From: an uncultured Campylobacter sp.
GTDB lineage: Bacteria; Campylobacterota; Campylobacteria; Campylobacterales; Campylobacteraceae
NCBI RefSeq assembly: GCF_947255105.1
Contig: NZ_CAMYFP010000001.1
Location: forward strand, 1 to 64,000
DNA: 64,000 nucleotides
Reading direction: 5' to 3'
The notes under the pieces were generated by a model. It was given only the letters and a program-made list of their open reading frames with translations, did not search any database and was not told the DNA's origin. Position numbers and translations under genes: made by a program. This document shows positions 42,990 through 51,741 of the stretch, piece by piece (positions within the stretch are counted from its first letter, which is position 1; every line of letters begins with the position of its first letter).

Positions 42990-44294
42990 CTTTTTACTTT
43001 TTATTCTATTTTCAAGTTCATCTATCTTTACCTTTAAAAGCTTGTCATTTTTGATGATTTCACTTATGCGTCTTATGTTGTGACTAATGGCGCTGTGATC
43101 TTTGAGGTCAAAGTGACTAGCGATTGCGGGCATTGAGTTTAGTGTGAGTTGTTTTGATAGATAGATGGCTATGCGCCTTGCTTCTACTATCTTTTTCTTT
43201 CTGCTTTTGCTTCTTAAGTCGCTTGGTTTGATATTTAGCTCTTTTGATACAACTTCGATAATTTTTTCTATGTTGATAGAGTCGGTTTTTTCTTTTATCT
43301 GATCTTGCATAATATCTTTTGTAAATTTCAGAGTTATCTCTGTTCGCATAAGTGTTGAAAATGCATTTAGTCTTATGATAACACTCTCTATCTCTCTTAT
43401 GTTATCGCCCATATTTGTAGCAATATATTCGATAATATCTTGACTTAAATTTATCTTGTTATCTTGACTTTTTTTACGAATAATTGCTATTTTGGTATCA
43501 AGTTCTGGAGGAACAATATCTGCCAAAAGTCCTGATTCAAAGCGGCTAAGAAGCCTCTCTTCAAAGCCTTTTAGTGCCTTTGGAGGCTTGTCACTTGTCA
43601 TTACTATCTGAGAGTTTTTATCGGTTAGTTCGTTAAATGTATGAAAAAAAGCATCTTGAATCTTATCGGTTTTGCCAAGAAACTGCACATCATCTATAAG
43701 TAAAACATCGCAATTTCTATATTTGTTTGTAAATCTATCCATCGTTTTTTGGTTGAGATGGAAGGTAAAATCATTGATAAACTGCTCGCTACTTGCAAGA
43801 ATGACACTTTTTTTATTTTTGATGCAGTAGTTTCCTATGCTTTGAAGTAGGTGAGTTTTGCCAAGTCCGCTAGAGCCATAGATAAAAAGAGGGTTATATT
43901 GTAGACCTGGATTTTGTGCAACATGTTGTGAGCAGGTATATGCAAAGCGGTTAGAGTCACCAACTACAAAGTTTTCAAAGCTAAAAAAATTATTTAAAAG
44001 GGAGCTTTGAGGTTTATTCTCAGTTTTGCTCTTTTTTTCTGCCGTTATTTTGGTCTTTGAAGTTATGATAATAATCGGTTTTACGCCTGTTATTTGCTCA
44101 TAGACCATCTCTATGATTTTTGCATATTTTGTATAGATAAAGCGCGCTATTATTTCATTTGAGACATTATAGACAACAAGATCTGGCTTGGAGTGCTTTT
44201 GGTTAAAGACCATAGGTTTTATATATCGCTCATATTCACTTGGTAAAATTTTATTTTTAAGCTCAGCTGATACTTGATCCCAGATTGGCTTCAA
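42981..44294 (-). CDS. dnaA: chromosomal replication initiator DnaA
   Basis: A 437-residue initiator. Start is TTG (44294) with AAGGAAG before it, giving MKPIWDQVSAELKN, a short domain I. AAA+ domain: Walker A GSSGLGKTHLL near residue 139, Walker B VLLIDDVQF near 198, sensor 1 MTSDKPPKAL. Domain IV has DLKDHSAISHNIRRI near residue 411, the DNA-binding helix-turn-helix signature with variation from the usual GGRDHTTV. The gene sits between two candidate origin regions. Confidence 0.96.
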   Translation of the reverse strand: MKPIWDQVSAELKNKILPSEYERYIKPMVFNQKHSKPDLVVYNVSNEIIARFIYTKYAKIIEMVYEQITGVKPIIIITSKTKITAEKKSKTENKPQSSLLNNFFSFENFVVGDSNRFAYTCSQHVAQNPGLQYNPLFIYGSSGLGKTHLLQSIGNYCIKNKKSVILASSEQFINDFTFHLNQKTMDRFTNKYRNCDVLLIDDVQFLGKTDKIQDAFFHTFNELTDKNSQIVMTSDKPPKALKGFEERLLSRFESGLLADIVPPELDTKIAIIRKKSQDNKINLSQDIIEYIATNMGDNIREIESVIIRLNAFSTLMRTEITLKFTKDIMQDQIKEKTDSINIEKIIEVVSKELNIKPSDLRSKSRKKKIVEARRIAIYLSKQLTLNSMPAIASHFDLKDHSAISHNIRRISEIIKNDKLLKVKIDELENRIKSKKSE

Positions 44295-44414
44295 ATAACT
44301 TCCTTATCTATAAATTTAACTTTTATTTTACTAAATTTTTCTTAAAATAGTGGTTAAGTTTAACATAATTATTTAAAAATGTGAATAGTATGTGAATAGA
44401 GGTGAAAATAAGAG
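44295..44414. other. candidate origin region and promoters, dnaA-ruvC side
   Basis: Two TGTGAATAG boxes at 44380-44388 and 44391-44399 in the same orientation are 11 bases apart, about one helical turn, in an AT-rich 120-base divergent region. GGTTAAGTTTAAC lies at 44353-44365. DnaA boxes here may form part of the origin, autoregulate dnaA, or both; a bipartite origin around dnaA is known in Helicobacter pylori. The ruvC ribosome binding site (AGAGGTG) follows at 44398-44404. Confidence 0.5.
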
Positions 44415-44879
44415 ATGAAAATTTTAGGAATTGACCCTGGGACGCGAAATTGTGGATATGCCGTTGTAGAAAAAGAGGGTGTGAATATAAATTTAATTGA
44501 GGCGGGAATTATAAAAATAAAGCAAGATGAATTGCAATACCAAATAGTTCAAATGTGCGAAGCTATGGATGAGATTTTTAACTCTCATAAGATAGATAGC
44601 GTGGCAATTGAGAGTATGTTTTATGCCTACAATCCGCAAAGTGTCCTAAAACTAGCGCAGTTTCGCGGTGCTTTGAGTCTAAAAATCCTACTTTTGCATG
44701 GCAATTTTGGCGAATATACACCTCTTCAGATAAAAAAGGCGATGACTGGAAAAGCAAAGGCAACTAAAGAGCAGGTTGCCTTTATGGTTAAGAGAATTTT
44801 AGGAATTAAAAAAGAGATAAAACCGCTCGATATAACAGATGCAATAGCCATAGCTCTTACTCATGCCAAAAATATCTAG
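44415..44879 (+). CDS. ruvC: Holliday junction endonuclease RuvC
   Basis: A 154-residue resolvase that cuts Holliday junctions with RuvAB. Acidic active-site residues are in LGIDPGTRNCGYAV (Asp7), IESMFYAYNPQSVLKLAQFRG (Glu near residue 67) and the C-terminal PLDITDAIAIALTHA (two Asp near 139-143). It is divergently transcribed from dnaA with the candidate origin between. Normal length, converging on thyX. Confidence 0.94.
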   Translation: MKILGIDPGTRNCGYAVVEKEGVNINLIEAGIIKIKQDELQYQIVQMCEAMDEIFNSHKIDSVAIESMFYAYNPQSVLKLAQFRGALSLKILLLHGNFGEYTPLQIKKAMTGKAKATKEQVAFMVKRILGIKKEIKPLDITDAIAIALTHAKNI

Positions 44880-44883
44880 ATAC

Positions 44884-45513
44884 TTATGAGTTTTTTTCAT
44901 CCTTATAGATAGACTCTTCAAATATAAATTTATGTTCATCTGGAAGAGAATTATAAATTTCACATGCTAAATTTCTTATTTCCCACAAAGCTGATTTTGA
45001 AGTTCTAAGATGTAAAAAATTTTGAAGGCTTCTTGCATTTATACTCCAAGTAAGTTCAGTTTTATAACATTCTGGAAGTGCATATTTAGCGATGTCTAGT
45101 GTATTTATTTTATTTAAAATCTGACGGATATTTTCAAGAGCTTGAATGCTATAATTATCAACCATTTCATTTCCAGTTAAAACTATATAGCGAGACGCAT
45201 TTTTAAAATCCCCTATTTTAAACTCATTTTCTTTTTTAAGTTCTTTTAGGGTATATCTAGTGGATTTAACACTCAAACTTGCCATTCTATGACGTGCTAA
45301 TTCTTGTAAAAGTGCTCTTGAAATTCCTTTTATATAAAAATTATAATGTAGATGTTCAAGTGTTGAGGCATGTTTAAATTTATTTCCAACTCTGTTGATT
45401 AGCTCTTTGTCTATCTCGCCTCCATTATCCCCTTTATCAAAGCTTTGCCAACAAGTTCTTATAGCATTTGAGCATATCCAAAGTGGAGTGAAATTTAATA
45501 GTTTTACTTCCAT
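44884..45513 (-). CDS. thyX: flavin-dependent thymidylate synthase
   Basis: A 209-residue ThyX that makes dTMP from dUMP with FAD, NADPH and methylenetetrahydrofolate. The signature RHRMASLSVKSTRY (RHRxxSxSxxSxRY) is at about residues 75-88; SRALLQELARHR precedes it, HASTLEHLHYNF is the FAD/dUMP region near 52 and RSLQNFLHLRTSKSALWEIR near 160 ends the active site. No thyA is in the window. It ends 5 bases from ruvC's stop and is one gene from an antiporter on the same strand. Confidence 0.95.
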   Translation of the reverse strand: MEVKLLNFTPLWICSNAIRTCWQSFDKGDNGGEIDKELINRVGNKFKHASTLEHLHYNFYIKGISRALLQELARHRMASLSVKSTRYTLKELKKENEFKIGDFKNASRYIVLTGNEMVDNYSIQALENIRQILNKINTLDIAKYALPECYKTELTWSINARSLQNFLHLRTSKSALWEIRNLACEIYNSLPDEHKFIFEESIYKDEKNS

Positions 45514-45524
45514 TTTTTTCCTTT

Positions 45525-46850
45525 TTATAAAATTACAGCAAATAGTATGCCAAATAAAATCAAAGGAATATTAAAAAATATAAAAGTCGGAATACAAGTA
45601 TCATAAATATGATTGTGCTGTCCGTCAAAATTTAAACCACTAGTTGGTCCAAGTGTGCTATCGCTTGCAGGACTTCCAGCATCCCCTACTGCAGCTGCAA
45701 TGCCTATTAAAATAATTATAGCTGATGTGCTAAACCCAAGTTCAAGTGCGAGTGGATAGTAAATCGCCGTAATTATTGGAATAGTTCCAAAACTACTTCC
45801 AATGCCTATTGTAATAAATAGTCCAATAATTAACATTAAAGCTGCTCCGCCAAGCTTTCCACCAGCCAAAGAAGCAGCCGCATTAACAAGTTCAGGAATG
45901 CCTCCTGTTTCTCTTAAAATTGCACCATAACCTGCAGCTACAAGCATAACAAAGGCAATAAATCCCATTATATGAATACCTTTATCAAAAGTTTTATCCA
46001 TATCTTTATATTTAATTCCACCAAAAACTATCATGGTAATAATTCCAAGAAGTGCACCAAGAGGAAGAGAACCAAAGAAAATTTGAATAATAAAGGCTAC
46101 AACTATTCCAGCTAATGCACCCCACTCTTTTAAACCCATTTTTATCTCGTCTAGATTTTTAGGTGTATTGTTTTCAATATCTTTGTATTCTCTTGGTTTT
46201 TTAAACACAATCACAGCTAAAATAAGTCCTATAATCATTGGAATTGCTGCCATCCACATAACACTTGCGATTTGTGAAATTTCAATATTTAAGCCATTGT
46301 TTGCCATCTCTTTTTGTAAAATTGAAAAAAACAAAAGTCCAAATCCAACTGGAAGTGAAATATATGGAGTTTGAAGACCAAAAGTTAAAGCACATGCTAC
46401 GGCACGTCTGTCGATTTTCATTTTATTCATTACGCTTAAAAGTGGTGGAATTAAAATAGGAATAAAAGCGATATGAACAGGAATTAAATTTTGTGAAAAA
46501 CAAGCAATAAAAGCAATTGCAAATATAAAATAAAACTTACTTTTTGTTATAAATTTTGAAATTTTATTAATTAAAATCGTAGTTAAATTTGTAAAAGAGA
46601 TAGCTGCAGCTAAAACTCCAAGTAATATGTATGATAGTGCAGTTTGAAGATTACCTTTCATGCCTTCTATAAAGACATCTAAAGTATAATTCATACTTTT
46701 TATAAAAGTATATGTTTCTCCACTTGGAACAATATGAGCCATAAGTCCTGCAACCATCGCTGAAATAAGGATAGAAAGCATGACATTGCATCTTAATATA
46801 CATAAAATAAACATTAAAATAATGCTAGAAAATACGGGATTACTAAGCAT
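45525..46850 (-). CDS. Na+/H+ antiporter family transporter (YuiF/NhaC-like)
   Basis: A 441-residue membrane protein with about 11-12 helices. It shows the Na_H_antiporter family layout with N-terminal helix pairs, NLIPVHIAFIPILIPPLL near residue 118, LQTPYISLPVGFGLLFF near 155 and the C-terminal GDAGSPASDSTLGPTSGLN near 400, which is typical of the COG2056/YuiF group. The substrate could be Na+/H+, or an amino acid in some relatives. It is transcribed with thyX (11-base gap). The DNA is AT-rich. Confidence 0.8.
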   Translation of the reverse strand: MLSNPVFSSIILMFILCILRCNVMLSILISAMVAGLMAHIVPSGETYTFIKSMNYTLDVFIEGMKGNLQTALSYILLGVLAAAISFTNLTTILINKISKFITKSKFYFIFAIAFIACFSQNLIPVHIAFIPILIPPLLSVMNKMKIDRRAVACALTFGLQTPYISLPVGFGLLFFSILQKEMANNGLNIEISQIASVMWMAAIPMIIGLILAVIVFKKPREYKDIENNTPKNLDEIKMGLKEWGALAGIVVAFIIQIFFGSLPLGALLGIITMIVFGGIKYKDMDKTFDKGIHIMGFIAFVMLVAAGYGAILRETGGIPELVNAAASLAGGKLGGAALMLIIGLFITIGIGSSFGTIPIITAIYYPLALELGFSTSAIIILIGIAAAVGDAGSPASDSTLGPTSGLNFDGQHNHIYDTCIPTFIFFNIPLILFGILFAVIL

Positions 46851-46961
46851 AATTTTCCTTTAAATTTAAATAAAGATTCATTATATGATAAATGGATTTA
46901 AATTTTAATAATTTTTTTAAATTTAACCATAGTAGGGTTTATTGGATTTGGCTATTTTTGG

Positions 46962-46967
46962 TAGAAT
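46962..46967 (+). promoter_or_regulatory. -10 element of ilvD
   Basis: TAGAAT in TTTTTGGTAGAATAAA, 24 bases before the ATG, with AGGAGAG at 46982-46988. Confidence 0.6.
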
Positions 46968-46991
46968 AAAAAATTAAATTTAGGAGAGTTT

Positions 46992-48668
46992 ATGAGAAGT
47001 GATATAATCAAAAAAGGTTATACAAAAGCCCCTCACCGCTCGCTTTTAAGAGCAACAGGGCTTAGGGATGAAGATTTTAATAAACCATTTATCGGTGTTG
47101 CAAATAGTTTTATAGAGATAATTCCAGGACATTTTTATCTAAATAAATTTAGCCAAATTATAAAAGATGAGATAAGAAAAAATGGTTGTGTGCCTTTTGA
47201 GTTTAACTGCATAGGCGTTGATGATGGCATTGCGATGGGACATGAGGGAATGCTTTATTCTTTGCCAAGTCGTGAATTAATAGCAAATTCAGTTGAAACT
47301 GTGATGAATGCCCACAGTTTAGATGCACTTATTTGCATACCAAACTGTGATAAGATTGTTCCTGGCATGATAATGGGAGCCTTAAGAGTAAATGTTCCTA
47401 CTGTGTTTATAAGTGGTGGTCCAATGGCTGCTGGAGTTGATAAAGATAGTGGGGAAGCGCTTGATTTAAATAGTGTGTTTGAAGGCGTTGGAGCTTATGA
47501 AGTTGGTAAAATCGATGAAAAAAAGTTAAAAATGCTTGAGTGTGAGTCCTGTCCAGGTGGCGGAAGCTGTAGTGGAATGTTTACAGCAAATTCTATGAAC
47601 TCACTTTGTGAAGCGATGGGAATAGCTTTGGTTGGTAATGGCACAATTTTGGCGTTAACTCCCGAGCGTGAAGAGTTAGCAAGAGCTGCAGCTAGAAGGA
47701 TTTGTCAAATCGCACTTGATGATAAATTTAAAATAAAAAATATCTTAAATAAAAAAGCTATTAGAAATGCTTTTGTCTGCGATATGGCAATGGGTGGAAG
47801 CTCAAATACAATTTTGCATATGCTAGCAATTAGCCGTGAAGCAGGGTGCGCACTTAATATAAAAGAGTTAAATGAGATCAGTAAAAATATAGCCCACATT
47901 GCAAAAGTGGCTCCTAGTCTTCCAAGTGTTCATATGCAAGATATCGCACGAGCTGGGGGGATAACTGCTATATTAAATGAAATTTCAAAAAGAGATAATG
48001 GCATGCTTGATCTTGATAATCTAACAGTAACTGGTGAGATGATGAGCGAGCGTGTTAAAAATCATAAAGTAGCTGATTATAGTATCATAAAAAGTGTTGA
48101 TAAGCCTTATTCAAAAGTAGGTGGTTTGGGGATTTTGTTTGGAAATTTAGCAAAGCAAGGGTGTGTTATAAAAGCAGCTGGTATTGTTGGAGAGCGTAAA
48201 TTTAGTGGAAAAGCAATTTGCTTTAACTCACAAGATGAAGCAATTAGTGGAATTTCAAGTGGAAAAGTTCAAAAGGGCGATGTTGTGGTGATTCGCTATG
48301 AAGGTCCAAAAGGTGGTCCTGGAATGCAAGAGATGTTAAGCCCAACAAGTCTTATAATGGGTCGTGGGCTTGGAGCTGATGTGGCACTTATAACAGATGG
48401 TAGATTTAGCGGTGCTACAAGAGGGCTTTCTATCGGTCATGTAAGCCCAGAAGCAGCAGAGGGCGGAATGATAGGACTTTTAAAAGATGGCGATATTATA
48501 GATATTGATGTTGATAGCTACTCTATAAATGTCCGTTTAAGTGATGATGAGATAAAAAGACGAAAAAAAGAGTGGAAGTATGAGGGTAAAGAAGTAAAAA
48601 GTAGGTGGCTAAGACAATATCAAAAGTTAGTTACCAATGCAAGCAATGGGGCGATTTTGGAGGCTTAA
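46992..48668 (+). CDS. ilvD: dihydroxy-acid dehydratase
   Basis: A 558-residue Fe-S dehydratase in valine, leucine and isoleucine synthesis. Key segments: HRSLLRATGL near residue 17, CIPNCDKIVPGMIMGALR near 118 (cluster Cys), CESCPGGGSCSGMFTANSMN near 189 (Cys), GGSSNTILHML near 271 and PGMQEMLSPTS near 448. Length matches the family. Strong AGGAGAG ribosome binding site. It converges on pcm across a hairpin-rich gap. Confidence 0.96.
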   Translation: MRSDIIKKGYTKAPHRSLLRATGLRDEDFNKPFIGVANSFIEIIPGHFYLNKFSQIIKDEIRKNGCVPFEFNCIGVDDGIAMGHEGMLYSLPSRELIANSVETVMNAHSLDALICIPNCDKIVPGMIMGALRVNVPTVFISGGPMAAGVDKDSGEALDLNSVFEGVGAYEVGKIDEKKLKMLECESCPGGGSCSGMFTANSMNSLCEAMGIALVGNGTILALTPEREELARAAARRICQIALDDKFKIKNILNKKAIRNAFVCDMAMGGSSNTILHMLAISREAGCALNIKELNEISKNIAHIAKVAPSLPSVHMQDIARAGGITAILNEISKRDNGMLDLDNLTVTGEMMSERVKNHKVADYSIIKSVDKPYSKVGGLGILFGNLAKQGCVIKAAGIVGERKFSGKAICFNSQDEAISGISSGKVQKGDVVVIRYEGPKGGPGMQEMLSPTSLIMGRGLGADVALITDGRFSGATRGLSIGHVSPEAAEGGMIGLLKDGDIIDIDVDSYSINVRLSDDEIKRRKKEWKYEGKEVKSRWLRQYQKLVTNASNGAILEA

Positions 48669-48693
48669 GTTTCATTGGCTAGGAGATAGTGAC

Positions 48694-48806
48694 AAATTTA
48701 GCCAAATAGGTTGAAATTTAGAAGTTTTTAAATTTCAATCTTGCTAAATTTAGGTTATCTCACAAAATAAATGCAAAGTAGGGCAGAAATAGTTTTTAAA
48801 TTTCAA
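48694..48806. repeat. nested inverted repeats and a 16-base direct repeat
   Basis: Inner stem TTGAAATTTA (48711-48720) / TAAATTTCAA (48729-48738); outer stem AAATTTAGC (48694-48702) / GCTAAATTT (48743-48751). The 16-base word AGTTTTTAAATTTCAA occurs at 48723-48738 and again at 48791-48806. GTAGGG and CCCTAC flank the second copy. It lies between convergent ilvD and pcm and can act as a two-way terminator. Confidence 0.6.
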
Positions 48807-48809
48807 ACC

Positions 48810-49439
48810 CTACTCTATCCCGCTAAGCAAAGGGACAAAATCACACTCCCAAAGTTGCTCTTTGGTAATAATTTCTCTATTTTTTTTAAATTTGGTTATA
48901 AATTGTCTATTTTGAAATTTAATCGGTGCTATTAAAATGCCGCCATCTTTTAGTTGCGAAAAAAGCCTTTCATCGATAGAAGTTGTAGCAGCTGAGAGCA
49001 AAATCCTATCATATGGCGCATATTTTTTCCAACCATTGTTGCCATCGTCGCATCTTATATTGACATTTGTGATATTTAGTTTTTTGATATTTTCTTTTGC
49101 CTCATTACAGAGCCTTTTAATCCGCTCAATTGTAAAAACAACTCTTACAATTTTGCTTAAAATAGCCGCTTGATAGCCACTTCCACAACCTACCTCAAGC
49201 ACACTATCTGCCTCATCTAGCTCAAGCGCCATAGTTATTTTTGCAACTGTAAGAGGCGAGCTTATCCACTGGTTGCCAACTATTGGCTGTGGGTTTAGAG
49301 TGAAAGCATGCGCTGTCATTGGGACAAAAACAGAGCGATCAACCTCTTTAAATGCATTATAAACCTTTGGAGAGAGGCTAACTTTATCTGCTAACTCATC
49401 TGCCATTTTTTCGCAGTTTTTCTTGATGAAAAGATTCAA
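48810..49439 (-). CDS. pcm: protein-L-isoaspartate O-methyltransferase
   Basis: A 209-residue SAM-dependent methyltransferase that marks damaged isoaspartyl residues for repair. Motif I is VLEVGCGSGYQAAIL near residue 80; RSVFVPMTAHAF near 34, QWISSPLTVAKI near 58 and APYDRILLSAATTSID near 141 fit PCMT. Start is TTG (49439) with AAGGG six bases upstream; the Met at position 12 is an alternative. It follows gshF by 35 bases in the nrdB-gshF-pcm run. Confidence 0.9.
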   Translation of the reverse strand: MNLFIKKNCEKMADELADKVSLSPKVYNAFKEVDRSVFVPMTAHAFTLNPQPIVGNQWISSPLTVAKITMALELDEADSVLEVGCGSGYQAAILSKIVRVVFTIERIKRLCNEAKENIKKLNITNVNIRCDDGNNGWKKYAPYDRILLSAATTSIDERLFSQLKDGGILIAPIKFQNRQFITKFKKNREIITKEQLWECDFVPLLSGIE

Positions 49440-49474
49440 AACAGCCCTTTTTATTTTTTAGAGTTTGATTATAG

Positions 49475-51736
49475 CTAATCTTTAAATTTATTAAAAAGAA
49501 GCTTCAAAACTGCCCTACTTACCTCTCTTCTTTTGCCCTTTGTTGGGAAGAGATGTAGCGACATCATCGGATTAAAATTTGCTTCAATAATGCCATAATT
49601 ATCTTTTGTTGGAGTAGCGGTTGGATCTTGTATAATCATATCAATTCCACAAATTGTAGCGCCCAATGCCTTTGTAGCTTTGATGGCTATCTGCTTATAG
49701 CCATCATCTACCTCATCTGTCATATCTATGGAAATTCCACCTGTTGAGACGTTGCTATTGGCCCTAAGAAAAGCTACTTCTCTATCTTTTAGTATAGTTT
49801 TGAAGTCATATCCCTGCTCTTTTAGCTGGACTTTTTCTATCTCGCCTTTTTTCAAAAAGGTAAGTGGCGCTTCATAGCCATTAGCTCTTAGAGGGTTTTT
49901 GTTCTCTATCTCGATTAGCTTTTCAATGCTATTTTTGCCATCGCCAACTACCTTTGCAGCTTCTCGTTTGCAAACAGCCAAAACTCTCTTTTTTTGGACA
50001 TAAAATCTAAGCTCAACGCCATTTAAAAACTCCTCTACTATGATAGAGCTATCGTTTTTAAATGCCTCTTTAATGGCTATTTTGTAGATGTTTTTCTCTG
50101 GTTTTTCTCTAAAAATAGTTATACCAATGCCATAGTTTGTGCTTTTTGGCTTGATAACAAAGGCGGCTGGCAGATCTTCATAATAGTCAAATGCCTCTTG
50201 AAATGAGCCAAATTCTTTGCCATCAGGCACTCTTATGGAGTGCTCTTTTAAAATCTTTTTTGTAGCTATCTTATTTTCCATTATAAAGTAGCTAATAAGC
50301 GAATCTTTGGAGCTCATATTGCCATTTTTTAGAAACTCCTCTTTGTTTTTATATCTCAAAGAGAGTAAATTTTCTGCTCTATCTAGAATTTTTACCTCTA
50401 CACCCTTTTTAATAGCCTCTTTTATGAGATCTTGAGTTGAGAGTTCAAGGTCGCTAAAACCATGCAAAGAGTAGGGTTTTGTGCCATAAATTTCGCTATG
50501 TTTTTTTGCCAACTCCACTCCCCAGTTTAAAAACTCATTGCTATTTGGACACTCATTTATAATTTTGGCCGATAGTGTTAAAGATGGATTGTTTAGTGCC
50601 TTTTCATACTCTTTTACTCTTTTTATAAGTAGTTCATCGCCGATAAACTTAGCCATTTTATCTAGCAAGCCAAAAAGAGCCTTTCCCTCATCAAGGTAAG
50701 GGCAGGGTTTTAGTGGATGAAGTTCACAAACAACTCTGTGCATCTCATCCCACTTTGCAACCTCTTCGTCGCTTTTGCAATCTGGCAAAAATAGCATTGT
50801 AAGTAAAAAGAGCTTAATAAATAAAAAATCCTCTTTTTCTATGCCGTAGGGCGCAAAGGGATTTAGATCTATGTTTCTTATCTCAAGATAGACGATACAG
50901 GTCTCAACAAGGCACTTTCCATCTTTTTTGGTTCTAAGTCTAGCATCGCTATAAAGTTCCTTTTCGACAAGCAACTCTTTGTTTTCTACAAGTCCTTTTA
51001 GGCTTTTTTGAAAGCTAGATAGACTCTCATAAGAGACCTTTATATTTTGACTATTTTTATATCCCCAACGACTCTGTCTTAGGGATCTCATAGCTCTTTT
51101 TGGTGGAGAGCCGTAGAGCTTTGTTGTGTAGTTTGAATCAACATAGGGTGTTGCGCCTAAAAGATAGCTAAGAAGCCATCTATATCGAAAATAATTCCTT
51201 ATAAGATGTAGATAGAGATTATTTTTTGCCATTTGCAAGCAAGAGGGATTTAGCTCTTTTAGTTTTTTGTCCAAAAACTCGCTATTTATCTCAAAGTTAT
51301 AGTGTATGCCGCTAAGTAACTGGACATCTTTGCCATATTTGTCTGCTAAATACTCTCTATAAGCTCTCTCATCTTCATCTTTTAGTTTTGCAACTTTTAT
51401 ATCGTCTCTGTTTTTTGGGATAAAGGCTGGAGTGCTTATCGCCCAAAAAAGCTCATCTCTTTTTTGATTTGAAGTTCCTACTATTTGGTGAAGTGCCTTG
51501 AGCCAAGCAAAAACCTCATCTACATCTTCAAATGGCGGAGTTATAAGCTCTATTTGACTCTCTGCAAAATCAGTTTGTATGTAGGGTTGATGTTCTCTTT
51601 TTCCAAAGCTTTTTGGATGATTTTTTAAAGAGATTTTGCCATCTAAATTTACTCTAAGTCCCTCTTTTTCTATCCCAACTTTACTTTTGTAAAGCTCTTT
51701 TAACTCATCAAACTCAAATTTAATACTATCTTGCAT
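49475..51736 (-). CDS. gshF: bifunctional glutathione synthetase GshF
   Basis: A 753-residue fusion that makes glutathione from Glu, Cys and Gly in one protein. The first half (to about 470) is gamma-glutamylcysteine ligase of the GshA type, with KVGIEKEGLRV near residue 19, FAESQIELITPP near 54, GIHYNFE near 140 and LRQSRWGYKN. The second half is an ATP-grasp domain from about 485: AAFVIKPKSTNYGIGITIF, FLNGVELRFYV, KVVGDGKNSIEKL and FNPMMSLH. GshF proteins are patchily distributed and often laterally acquired; many Campylobacter lack glutathione. The gene starts 5 bases after nrdB. Confidence 0.93.
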   Translation of the reverse strand: MQDSIKFEFDELKELYKSKVGIEKEGLRVNLDGKISLKNHPKSFGKREHQPYIQTDFAESQIELITPPFEDVDEVFAWLKALHQIVGTSNQKRDELFWAISTPAFIPKNRDDIKVAKLKDEDERAYREYLADKYGKDVQLLSGIHYNFEINSEFLDKKLKELNPSCLQMAKNNLYLHLIRNYFRYRWLLSYLLGATPYVDSNYTTKLYGSPPKRAMRSLRQSRWGYKNSQNIKVSYESLSSFQKSLKGLVENKELLVEKELYSDARLRTKKDGKCLVETCIVYLEIRNIDLNPFAPYGIEKEDFLFIKLFLLTMLFLPDCKSDEEVAKWDEMHRVVCELHPLKPCPYLDEGKALFGLLDKMAKFIGDELLIKRVKEYEKALNNPSLTLSAKIINECPNSNEFLNWGVELAKKHSEIYGTKPYSLHGFSDLELSTQDLIKEAIKKGVEVKILDRAENLLSLRYKNKEEFLKNGNMSSKDSLISYFIMENKIATKKILKEHSIRVPDGKEFGSFQEAFDYYEDLPAAFVIKPKSTNYGIGITIFREKPEKNIYKIAIKEAFKNDSSIIVEEFLNGVELRFYVQKKRVLAVCKREAAKVVGDGKNSIEKLIEIENKNPLRANGYEAPLTFLKKGEIEKVQLKEQGYDFKTILKDREVAFLRANSNVSTGGISIDMTDEVDDGYKQIAIKATKALGATICGIDMIIQDPTATPTKDNYGIIEANFNPMMSLHLFPTKGKRREVSRAVLKLLFNKFKD

Positions 51737-51741
51737 ATCTT

